Assembly: GCA_964017195.1 (NCBI GenBank) | Contig: OZ024898.1 | Location: 4,549,482 to 4,613,481 of the forward strand | Origin: Siderastrea radians | Taxonomy: Eukaryota; Cnidaria; Anthozoa; Scleractinia; Rhizangiidae | Direction: 5' to 3' | DNA length: 64,000 nucleotides | Shown: positions 22,619-32,945 of the stretch, piece after piece | How the letters are laid out: each line of letters starts with the position of its first letter | How positions within the stretch are numbered: the first letter of the stretch is position 1 | Made by a program: the position numbers and the translations under genes | The notes under the pieces: generated by a model | The model's database searches: none | Told to the model about the DNA's origin: nothing | What the model saw: the letters and a program-made list of their open reading frames with translations, nothing else

Positions 22619-25600
22619 TTGGCCTTACATTGAAATCAATCTATCCGTTTTTTTTTTTAATTTTTTTTTGCAAACGCAAAATCCAACCTTTGGTTCAACA
22701 ATTTTTTAGCCTTTCATTGTAGGCAATCCATTCGTTGTTTTAATTGTTTTCTCAAATGGGAAATCGTACCATTGTTGCAACAATTTTTTAGCCTTGCATT
22801 GTAAACAATCTATCCGTTGTTTCAATTCTTTTGTCAGATAGGAAATCGAACCGTTGTTTGAACATACTTTCGGCCTTCCATTATAGGGAATCTATCATTT
22901 GTTTCAATTCTTTTGTCACATGGAAAATCTAACCGTTGTTACAACAATTTTTTGGCCTGATATTGTAAGCAATCCAACCCTTTTTTCAATTTTTTGGTCA
23001 AATGGAAAATGTAACCGTTGTTTCAACAGTTTTTTGGCCTTTCATTGTAGGCAATCCATGTGTTGTGTCAATTCTTTTCTCAAATGGAAAATCGTAGCGT
23101 TGTTGCAACAATTTTTTAGTCTTGCATTGTGAGCAATCTATCCGTTGTCTCAAATCTTTTGTCAGATGGGAAATCGAACCGTCGTTTGAACAGTTTTTTA
23201 ACCTTCCATTATAGGCAATCCATCCGTTGTGTCAATTCTTTTCTCAAATTTGAAATCGTACCGTTGTTGCAACAATTTTTTAGCCTTGCATGTAAGCAAT
23301 CTATCGGTTTTTTCAATTGTTTTGACAGATGGGAAATCGAACCGTTGTTTGAACAATCTTTTGGCCTTCTATTATAGGAAATGTATCCGTTGTCTTAATC
23401 AAGTTTTGTCACATGGAAAATCTCACCGTTATTTCAACAACTTTTTCGCCTTACATTGTAAGCAATCTATCCCTTTTTCAATTCTTGTGTCAAATGGAAA
23501 ATCTAACCGTTGTTTCAACACTTTGTTTGCCTTACGTTGTAAGCAATCTATCCATCGTTTTAATTCTCTTCTCAAATGGAAAATTTAACCGTTGTTTCAA
23601 CAACTTTTTAGCCTTGCATTGTAAGCAGTCTATCCATTGTTTCAATTCCTTTGTAACATGGAAAATCTACCCGTTGCTTCAACAATTTTTTGGCTTTTAC
23701 TTGTAGGCAATCTATACGTCGTTTCAATTCTTTTCTTAAATGGAAAATCTCACCGTTGTTTCAACAATTTACTGGGCTTAGCTTGCAGACAATCTATCCG
23801 TTGTTTCAATTCTTTTGTCAAATGTGAAATCTCACCGTTATTTTAACGCTTTTTTGGCTTTGTATTGTAGGCAATCGATCCGACCATCGTTTTGATTTTT
23901 TTTCTCAAATGGAAAATCTAACCGTTGTTTGAACAATGTTTTGGCTTCTTCTTGTAAGCAATCTATCCGTCGTTTCAATTCCTTTCTCAACTGCAAAATC
24001 TCACCGTTGTTTCAACAATTTACTGGCCTTCGATTGCAGGTAATCTATCCGTTGTTTCAATTCTTTTGTCAAATGTGAAATCTCACCGCTATTTTAACGC
24101 TTTTTTGGCTTTGTATTGTAGGCAATCAATCCGTTTTCCTTAATTTCTTTCTCAACTGGAAAATCAAACCGTTGTCTCAACAATGTTTTGGCCTTGGATT
24201 GCGGGCAATCTCTCCGTTGTTTCAATTGCTTTGTCAAATGGAAAATCTAACCGTTCTTTCAACAATGTTTCAGCTTCTTCTTGTAGGCAATCTATCGGTC
24301 GTTTCCATTCTTTTCTCAAAGGGAAAATCTAACCGTTGTTGCAACAATTATTAGCCGTGCATTGTAGGCAATGTATCCCTTGTTTCAATTCCTTTGTCAC
24401 CTGGAAATTCTAACCGTTATTTCAACAATATTTTGCCGTTTCATTATAGGGAATGTTGCCGTCGTTTCAATTCTTTTCTCAAATGGGAAATCTAACCGTT
24501 GTTTCAACACCTTTTTGGCCTTACATTGAAAGCAATCTATCCGGTTTTTTATTTTTTTTATTTTTTGCAAATGCAAAATCCAACCTTTGGTTCAACAATT
24601 TTTTAGCCTTTCATTGTAGGCAATCCATTCGTTGTTTTAATTGTTTTCTCAAATGGGAAATCGTACCATTGTTGCAACAATTTTTTAGCCTTGCATTGTA
24701 AGCAATCTATCCGTTGTTTCAATTCTTTTGTGAGATAGGAAATCGAACCGTTGTTTGAACATACTTTCGGCCTTCCATTATAGGGAATCTATCATTTGTT
24801 TCAATTCTTTTGTCACATGGAAAATCTAACCGTTGTTACAACAATTTTTTGGCCTGATATTGTAAGCAATCCACCCCTTTTTTTCAATTTTTTTGTCAAA
24901 TGGAAAATGTAACCGTTGTTTCAACAGTTTTTTGGCCTTTCATTGTAGGCAATGTGTTGTGTCAATTCTTTTCTCAAATGGAAAATCGTAGCGTTGTTGC
25001 AACAATTTTTTAGTCTTGCATTGTAAGCAATCTATCCGTTGTCTCAAATCTTTTGTCAGATGGGAAATCGAACCGTCGTTTGAACAGTTTTTTAACCTTC
25101 CATTATAGGCAATCCATCCGTTGTGTCAATTCTTTTCTCAAATTTGAAATCGTACCGTTGTTGCAACAATTTTTTAGCCTTGCATGTAAGCAATCTATCG
25201 GTTTTTTCAATTGTTTTGACAGATGGGAAATCGAACCGTTGTTTGAACAATCTTTTGGCCTTCTATTATAGGAAATGTATCCGTTGTCTTAATCAAGTTT
25301 TGTCACATGGAAAATCTCACCGTTATTTCAACAACTTTTTCGCCTTACATTGTAAGCAATCTATCCCTTTTTCAATTCTTGTGTCAAATGGAAAATCTAA
25401 CCGTTGTTTCAACACTTTGTTTGCCTTACATTGTAAGCAATCTATCCATCGTTTTAATTCTCTTCTCAAATGGAAAATTTAACCGTTGTTTCAACAACTT
25501 TTTGGCCTTTCATTGTAAGCAGTCTATCCATTGTTTCAATTCCTTTGCCACATGGAAAATCTAACCGTTGTTTTAACAATTTTTTGGCTTTTACTTGTAG
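22619..25600 (+). repeat. Satellite segmental duplication, offset about 1.89 kb
   Basis: The block from about 22619 to 23700 reappears at about 24520 to 25600, with offsets of 1894-1898 bp (about 23 monomers) and high identity. It includes the same rare variants, such as a T-rich CCAACCTTTGGTTCAACAAT unit and a TTTGAAATCGTACCG unit. Confidence 0.85.
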
Positions 25601-27113
25601 GCAATCTATACGTCGTTTCAATTCTTCTCCCAAATGGAAAATCTAACCGTTGTTTGAACAATTTTTTTGCCTTCGACTGCAGGCAATCTATTTGTTGTTT
25701 CAATTCCTTTGTCAAACAGAAAATCTCGCCGTTGTTTCGACGCTTTTTTGGCTTTGCACTGTAGCCTCTCAATCCGTCGTTTCAAATCTTTTAACAAATG
25801 GAAAATCTAACCGTTGTTTCAGCACTTTTTTGTCGTTGCACTTTAGGTAATCAATCCGTATTTTCAAATCGTTTGTCAAATAGGAAATCTCACCGTTATT
25901 TCAACGCTTTTTTGGCTTTGTATTGTAGTCAATCGATCTATCGTTTTAATTTTTTTTCTCAAAGGGGAAATCAAACCGTTGTTGCAACAATTTTTTAGCC
26001 TGGCATTGTAACCAATCTATCCATTGTTTCAATCCTTTTGTCAAACGGAAAATCTAACCGTTGTTGTAACACTTTTTTGGCCTTACATTGTAGGCATTCT
26101 ATCCGTCGTTTCAATTCTTTTCTCAAATGGAAAATCTAACAGTTGTTGCAACAATTTTTTTGACCTTCCATTGCAGGCAATCTATTCGTTGTTTCAATTC
26201 TTTTGTCAAACGGAAAATCTCACCATTGTTTGAAGAATTTTTTGGCCTTCGATTGCAGGCAATCTATCCGTTGTTTCAATTCTTTTCTCACATGGGAAAT
26301 CTAACCGTTGTTTCACAAATTAACTGGCCTTTGATTGCAGGCAATCTATCCGTTGTTTCAATTCTTTTGTCAAATGTGAAATCTCACCGTTATTTCAACG
26401 CTTTTTTGGCTTTGTACTGTAGGCAATCGATCCATCGTTTTAGTTTTCTTTCTCAAATGGAAAATCAAACCGTTGTTTTAACAATTTTTTACCTTCGATT
26501 ACAGGCAATGTATCCGTTGTTTCAATTCTTTTCTCAAATGGGAAATCGAATTGTTGTTTTAACAATTTTTTGGCCCTGCATTGTAAGCAATCTCTCCGTT
26601 GTTTCAAATCCTTTCTGAAATACAAAATCTAGCATTTGTTTTAACACCTTTTTGGCCTTACATTGTAGGCATTCTATCTGTCAATTCAATTCTTTTCTTA
26701 AATGGAAAATCTAACCGTTGTTTCAGCAATTTTTTGGCCTTCCATTGCAGGCAATCTATTCGTTGTTTCAATTCTTTTGGGAAATGGAAAATCTCACCGT
26801 TGTTACAACGCTTTTTTGGCTTTGTATTGTAGGCAATCATTCCGTCGTTTCAATTCTTTTCTCAAATAGAAAATCTAACCGTTGTTCCAACAATGTTTTG
26901 GCCTTCGATTGCGGGCAATCTATCCGCTGTTTGAATTCTTTTCACTAATGGCAAATCTAACCGTTGTTTCAACAAGTTTTTGGCTTTTACTTGTAGGCAA
27001 TCTATGCGTCGTTTCAACTGTTTTCTCAAATGGATAATCGACCTCTTTTTTCAACAATTTTTTTAGCGTTGCGTTGTTAGCAATCTATCCGTTCTTTCAA
27101 TTCCTTTTTTAAA
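22619..27113 (+). repeat. Satellite array segment 1 (82-83 bp monomer)
   Basis: About 54 tandem monomers. The consensus order within a unit is TTTCAATTCTTTTCTCAAAT, GGAAAATCTAACC, GTTGTTTCAAC, AATTTTTTGGCC, TTGCATTGTAAGCAATC, TATCCGTTG. Individual monomers differ by about 5-25 percent. The segment starts exactly at the end of the inverted-repeat element and is cut by the TA-flanked element at 27114. Confidence 0.97.
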
Positions 27114-27115
27114 TA

Positions 27116-27420
27116 CACAGGAAAATGGAGTGTGTTAAATAACACCGAGAGTGGTATAAATTTACACGATATTCGCGTTACCACGACACTGACAGAGTGT
27201 AATTACAACATTACACCAATTTTGCGTTAGATAACACCAAAATGGTGTAATCGAATCAGGATGCAGCACCTTCTTGGTGTTTTTTTGCACTAAAGCTGTG
27301 TAGCAAAAACCTTGCAAGGTTTTTTCAGGATTTAACACCGCTGGTATGTAATTTAACACTGCATCGTGTAAGTCAAGCACGAACAAGGTGTAAAGTAACA
27401 CCAAATGTCAATTACGTTTT
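27116..27420. repeat. Left subterminal ACACC/GGTGT repeat cluster
   Basis: More than ten TAACACC, GGTGTAA or near variants in about 300 bp, in both orientations. The same words crowd the right end. Confidence 0.7.
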
Positions 27421-28637
27421 CTTGTCGGGCATCGATCAGGCAACTAACTAAAACGACTAGATCACCTCCACATATGACGTCTGGGCTGCAAAATCAGCTT
27501 ATAATCAGATAGAAGATATTGTACAAGGTAGCTGACAAGATAGGTTTGCTATTTAGACTGGTGGATAGCTCAAAATAACTACCTTTTTATAAGATCTGAA
27601 AACAAATCCGCCATTAAATACAATATAATACGTAGGACATTCTGATTATTTGTTTTCGTGAGCAGCTAATGCGCAAAAGGTTTACCATAAGCCTGGAAGA
27701 TAATAAGGGTTGTAGCGAATATAGCAAATTTCCCCGGTGAACCCCGGTGAGACAAGCTGAATGCAAGTTGCACTAGCAGTGGCGGACATTGGATTACGCC
27801 ACATTTTAGGGGAGTGTCATATGTATAATTTCTCTTTTCGGCAGGTATTGAAATAAATACTAATGGTCAGTGCAGATGATAGTTTCTTTTAACTTTTTTC
27901 ACGAGCGGATTGTCTACTACTGCCCGACAGTTATTGCGGTCAGCGGTGCCTCGCTGCTCTTGATGAGCTGTGTGCACGCTAGCACAGAATGACGAGACGA
28001 GCACATGCTTCAAGCGATTTTCGATTCTTTTCGTGTGCCTGTCGTTTATTCCTAGTACCTTCTGGTTTCTGGCATTGCCTGATGTCCTGCTACTGGAATA
28101 CCGTCAATAAGACACGCGGTAAGTGACTTTATTTGGTAATTTAAGTCAAAACGAGTGAATACATACTTTATAGTACTAGCTCTGACAGCAGACAACAGTC
28201 ATGAATGTCATTAAGACATGCTTTGTTCAAATTGTATCTCAACTCTTAACCCCATAATTATCACGCCAAAATCTCCAAATGCCCATTTTCAAAATGCTTT
28301 TCTTGTGAGTAAAATGAAACAGTTCGATGAATGGTTTTTCGGGTGTTCGAAACGAGCACCATTTGCAGTCGGTTGTAAGCTTTAATTTGATTGTTTATGA
28401 ACGGCAGTTTTGTTGTATTTGGATAATGTGGTCCAAAATATCGCCAAACACAGTTAATGACCTTTACTAATGTGAGAAAAGTAGCCTAGTATGAAATAAA
28501 GAATACAGATGGCCCAAACGTGTCAGTTTTAAGATAACAATTTGAATAATTTTATGGAAATTTGAATTGACGGTACGAAAATTTAATATGCAGTTTTACC
28601 ATTTTGGCCCCAAAAGTCGTTGAGGACAATGTCGCTT
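27421..28637. other. Interior of the TA-flanked element, no gene seen
   Basis: AT-rich DNA without a long reading frame or a recognisable repeat. Confidence 0.5.
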
Positions 28638-29258
28638 CTACCCGCTCATTACTTGGACTGTGCTCCATCAAAGATGGTGATTATTCATCAGAGTTTGCCA
28701 GAGCAGAACAGAAAAAATGAGAATAGAAAAATGAACTGACAAATCTTTTACTTTCTCTTTTCATTTTGAATTCAATGTCACCCTCTCTCTGAAGGATACA
28801 GTGTGCCTTGCATAGTTGTGTAAAGTGGTTTTCCGCTTTTAACCAGCTCCAATGTTGAGTGGCTTCTGTCTGCTCATTCAGGGATCATGCTACTCCTTGA
28901 AGTCCTTGAAAAGCCCTGGAATTTAATTTTAGATTTCAAGGGTGCTTGAAAAGCGCAGATTATATGAACATTGAGCGCAGATTTTAAAATTGGAGACAGA
29001 ATTTTCGAAAATATGCGTCTCAGCTTGTGCTGTTACATGCTGGGTGGAATTCTGTGTTGTGTGCATTGCATTCTGGGATCAGTTTCTTAACTATGTGATC
29101 AGGTGGAAGCCATCTTGTACGTCTTGTGTGCGTAGTTAGGGTGAGCGGAGGAAAACTCATCTAAACATGAATCGAAATGCCTGGCGGAGGTGAACATGTT
29201 TTCAATTCTGATTTAGCTTGTAGACGTTGTGTAACAAGATTGGTTACAAGGTGTCAAA

Positions 29259-29367
29259 GATGATAAACGTGCTGCCTATTGTAGGCTGTGCTGCCGAAAG
29301 TTTAAATAAGCGAGTATAGGCCAAGCAGCTTTGAAGTTTCATATGGAAGGAGCAAAATACCAAACAT
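29259..29367 (+). pseudogene. BED/C2H2-like zinc finger remnant
   Basis: The frame from 29259 reads DDKRAAYCRLCCRKF, a stop, then ASIGQAALKFHMEGAKYQT. The YCxLC...F...G..AL..H..G.K.Q pattern is the zinc finger seen at the N terminus of hAT transposases and their host derivatives. Only this exon-sized piece remains, with one in-frame TAA. Confidence 0.55.
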
Positions 29368-29802
29368 GCATTATGGATTCTGCAAAACCAGTTCCTATTG
29401 CAGACGATTTTCATGATCAGATAGAGACACTAAAATCATGTTTTACTGCCATTCTGTGTGTTCAGGAGTTTTAAAGATTTCAGGCCAGAATTATAACATT
29501 TTTATCCTTTCCAGCAGCCTGTTGTACCTCAGTGTTATTGTCAGTATATGTCTGCCATCAACTTTCAGTCAAAAACACAAACATTGCTTTCAGACTATAT
29601 TGTTGTTAAGATTATTGTTGAGATTATTGTTTGGTATAGTGTTGCTTTATTGGATTATGTGTTTGGTTTTCTTCACCACATACAAGCCTTTTGGTCCTGT
29701 AAGAACTATGAACTTGTTATGCATCCCTGTTTATGAATTATTGCAGACTTGATATTGATGTTGCATTTGTGGTCATTTTCCTTAAAATGCATTTTATATC
29801 CT

Positions 29803-29817
29803 GGGGGGGGGGGGGGG
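29803..29817 (+). repeat. Poly-G run of 15
   Basis: Fifteen consecutive G within the nested element; a candidate for slippage or sequencing error. Confidence 0.9.
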
Positions 29818-30300
29818 CTTTTTTAAAGTTGCTATTGACCAATGAAAACATATCGAAAGATAACGCAAGACGAAGTAAACTTGCCATGAACACTCCTTGA
29901 AAACTCAGTTTTTGGTGCTTGAATACTCCTTGAATACTCCTTGAATTTTATATCCACAAACCAGCACGAACTCTGCTCATTACTTGGACTGTGCTCCTTC
30001 AAAGATGGTGATTATTTGTCAGAGTTTGTCAGAGGGGAACAAAAAAATGAGAACAGGAAAATCATTCGATAAATATTTTACTTTCTCTTTTCATTTTGAA
30101 TTTAATGTCACCCTCTAAAGCTCACAGTGTGCCTTGCACAGTTGTGTAAAGTGGTTTTCCACTTTTAACTAACTCCAATGTTGAGTGACTACTACCCGCT
30201 CATTACTTGGACTGTGCTTCTTCAAAGATGATGATTGTCTGTCAGAATTTGCCAAAACAGGACAGACGAAATTAACTCACAAATCTTGCAAGGAGGGAAA

Positions 30301-30744
30301 AGACAGTACAATAGCATTGCCATTTTTTTTTCCATCAAAGTAGCAGAGGGTCAGATTGTACTGTAGTAGAGTCCTGGCCCTCATTGCCTACATGTACAGT
30401 TGTAAACAGGAACAGACTGAGTGATACATCCAACTTACTGAATAATATACACAAGTGACCAAACACATCTAACAAAGCATTGGTCGCTCCGTTGATTTCG
30501 ATCTTTTGTTTCATGAAACAAGGGATTTCATTGGTTTCTTTTGTTTAGGTTTTTAACAAAAGAAAACAGAAGATGGGGCCTCATTTTTTGACCTTTTCTG
30601 GAAAACTAAGTGTAAACCGGCAGGCAAAAACAGGGTATGTTTTCTGAATACATTGAAGCCCACATTTTCAAGCTAAAAAAATTGATCAAAAAAAAAATCT
30701 CTTAGGGGACTTTCCACTAGCCTCTTCAAATGTTGTTTACATAT
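30301..30744. other. Interior of the TA-flanked element, no gene seen
   Basis: No coding region or repeat recognised. Confidence 0.5.
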
Positions 30745-31430
30745 AGAGTGGTCCAAGACTGACTGAGTGATACACACAGCTGTCCAGCATACCACTCAGT
30801 AAGCCATGTTGTCACTCACTGAATTGAATATACGTTTCACCCAGCTGTTTATACCAACTGGTCAAGTGTATAGACTGCTCGGTCGGTTTTGTGTACCCCT
30901 GTGCCAGTTGTCTTTTTCACTACAGCTGTTAAGTCAGTTGTATCACTAGGTGAGTTGTGTGGAGTTATCCACACATTTCACTGAGTGGTTCCACAGCTGA
31001 AGGAGCATTACTCACAATTGACAACTGATCTGAATGATTCAACTGACCCAGTGGTGTACACAACTGACTGAGTGGTAGCCGCAACTGATCAAGTAACTGG
31101 GTGGTACTCACAAGTTAGCGAGTGGTGCACACAACTCACAGGGTGATAAATGACTGAGTGAAACAGAGTTGTAAAAGTAATGTGTTCTTAGTGGTGCACA
31201 TAACTGACTTAGTAGACAAGACAGGTACATGTAGTCACAACTGACTGAGTGTCAAACTGGTGGTCCACCGTGCTCTTCCAAGTGGTATGAAGACTGTATG
31301 TAATATTACTCAACTTACTGAGTGATCCACATAACTGATCTAGCGGTATAAACAACTCAGTGAACTGACTGAGTGGTTTGCTCAATTGACTGAGTGGTAT
31401 ACAATACTGACCAAGTATTAAACACTTAAC
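30745..31430 (+). repeat. Degenerate minisatellite of ACTGAGTGGT words
   Basis: CTGACTGAGTGGT, GTACACAACTGA and variants follow each other at irregular spacings of roughly 20-35 bp across about 0.7 kb. A few further copies follow to about 31690. Confidence 0.75.
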
Positions 31431-32499
31431 CCTTTAAGCCCTGATATAGAAATGCATATTATCCTTACTGTTCACCATACATTTTGTATGGAACTAGGAA
31501 GGAGAATTTGTCATAATATCAATACATCTCATCCTTGGTGATTGTTTTCTTCATTCTCACAACTTGAATGTTTGAACAAGCAGTGATCATGTACGGAGAA
31601 ATTTCATTTCTGTCACTGTTAGGGATTAAAGGATTAACAGACTGAGCAATACAGTACATGTATGTACAACTGTCTGACAGAGTATTCCATCTAACTGAAC
31701 AATAAGTGTTACTGAGGCCTGTTTTCTTTTAGAGCTGTAGTGGTATTTTTTAAATTTTGTATATAGCTGACCAAAATAAGTTTGTTTCCAGATCTTGGCG
31801 CAAAAAGAAGTAAACTTGAATAAGTGACATTTAGTATTGCCTAATCATGGTGCGTACAAGTGGGTAATTAATATAGCATTACTAATTTTTATCCTTTTAT
31901 TTTTCAGTGGATTGATGAATCAGATGGAGGTGGTTTCTGAGCTGGGTGTGGTTTATCATCAAAATCACTCACTCAATCTGCATTTGTTGACTTTATTGAC
32001 ATTTTATTGACATTTATTGACATTTTTGAATAACAACTAGAAAAGTACTTTAAATCAAAATGCCTTTTGAAAGGCCTTTTATTTTTGTATGGGTTTGGTT
32101 TTCATTATTTTGACACATCAACTTAGGTGTTAATAAAAAATTAATGAAGCATACAGAAGTTAATGCACTGTTTGGACTGGAATCTTTGTAGCTTTCTTAT
32201 TTTTTATAACTATCTTACTTAGTGTCACTACTTTATTGAATTCTAAGGCATTAGAGTAGTAGCATCTTTGTAATTTATAGTGAGTTTCCACGGTTGCACT
32301 GAAAGGTTTATTTTTCTACATGTAGACTTATTGTCTTTGGCAAAAAATCGTATTTTTGAACGCATTTTGTTTTAAGGTATAGTATCCAAAATAAATATTC
32401 ACTGTGAAATAAATTTGGAAACTAGTGATGTCTGTCTCCTTCAGCAGCAATGATTACAATGTTTAAGTAGCCCACATGCATCTTTTATTTTAGTGTTGA
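31431..32499. other. Interior of the TA-flanked element, no gene seen
   Basis: AT-rich sequence; TTGACATTTATTGACATTT direct doublings at 31990-32020. No coding region recognised. Confidence 0.5.
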
Positions 32500-32943
32500 A
32501 GTACACTAGAACAGTGTTAAGATAACACGTGGAGGGTATTATTCAACAAAGTTGGAAGTGCTGATTAACACAATTTTAGTGTAAAATTATCTCTGGTGTA
32601 AATTAACCTTGTTTCGGTGTGCACACGGCTGCAAGTTGTTTTACACCATTTGGGTGTCACAAGTACACAATTTTAGTGTAAAATTATCTCTGGTGTAAAT
32701 TAACCTTGTTTTGGTGTGCACACAGCTGCAAGTTGTTTTACACCATTTGGGTGTCACAAGTGCACTTTTTGGGGTAAACTTACCTGAATTCCGCGTCTAC
32801 ATAACACTGTGTTGGTGTTTTTTTTAACCCAATCCTAATCAGAATTGTTAGTGGCTTACACTATTGTCGTGTAAATGTACACCATGTTGGCGTTACTTTT
32901 ACACTTAATTGGTGTTCACACAATAACACTCACTTTTTCTGTG
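32500..32943. repeat. Right subterminal repeat cluster with a 97-bp tandem duplication
   Basis: GGTGTAA/TTACACC words are dense. A unit starting ACACAATTTTAGTGTAAAAT at 32568 is repeated at 32665 (period 97) with only a few substitutions. Confidence 0.8.
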
Positions 32944-32945
32944 TA

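Larger units (their letters stand above)
28879..29975 (+). mobile_element. Nested hAT-like element, 1.1 kb
   Basis: Ends CAGGGATCATGCT and (inverted) CAGAGTTCGTGCT agree at 10 of 13 positions, and CTCATT occurs on both outer sides (28873-28878 and 29976-29981). The CTCCTTGAA word recurs at both subterminal zones in inverted or direct form. hAT elements normally duplicate 8 bp; only 6 are clear here. The interior contains a BED-like zinc finger remnant. Confidence 0.55.
28638..30300 (+). repeat. About 225-bp tandem repeat, three units, split by a nested element
   Basis: Units start near 28638, 29971 and 30192 (GCTCATTACTTGGACTGTGC). The first two share about 215 bp including TTACTTTCTCTTTTCATTTTG and GTTGTGTAAAGTGGTTTTCC; the third is truncated. 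The nested element 28879-29975 lies exactly at the unit 1/unit 2 junction. Confidence 0.85.
27116..32943. mobile_element. TA-flanked DNA transposon-like element, 5.8 kb, non-coding
   Basis: TA precedes (27114-27115) and follows (32944-32945) termini CACAGGAAAATGGAGTGTG and CACTCACTTTTTCTGTG, which are imperfect inverted repeats. Removing the element rejoins a normal satellite monomer. Both subterminal zones (27116-27420 and 32500-32943) are packed with GGTGTTA/TAACACC words in both orientations, a usual sign of transposase-binding subterminal repeats. No transposase was recognised. TA target use occurs in Tc1/mariner-like and ISL2EU-like elements, but the superfamily is not assigned. Confidence 0.75.

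Noticed and set aside
29438..29752. 104-codon hydrophobic frame inside the nested hAT-like element
   Set aside because: Low-complexity Leu/Ile/Val content, no start context and no domain; a second overlapping frame is also open.
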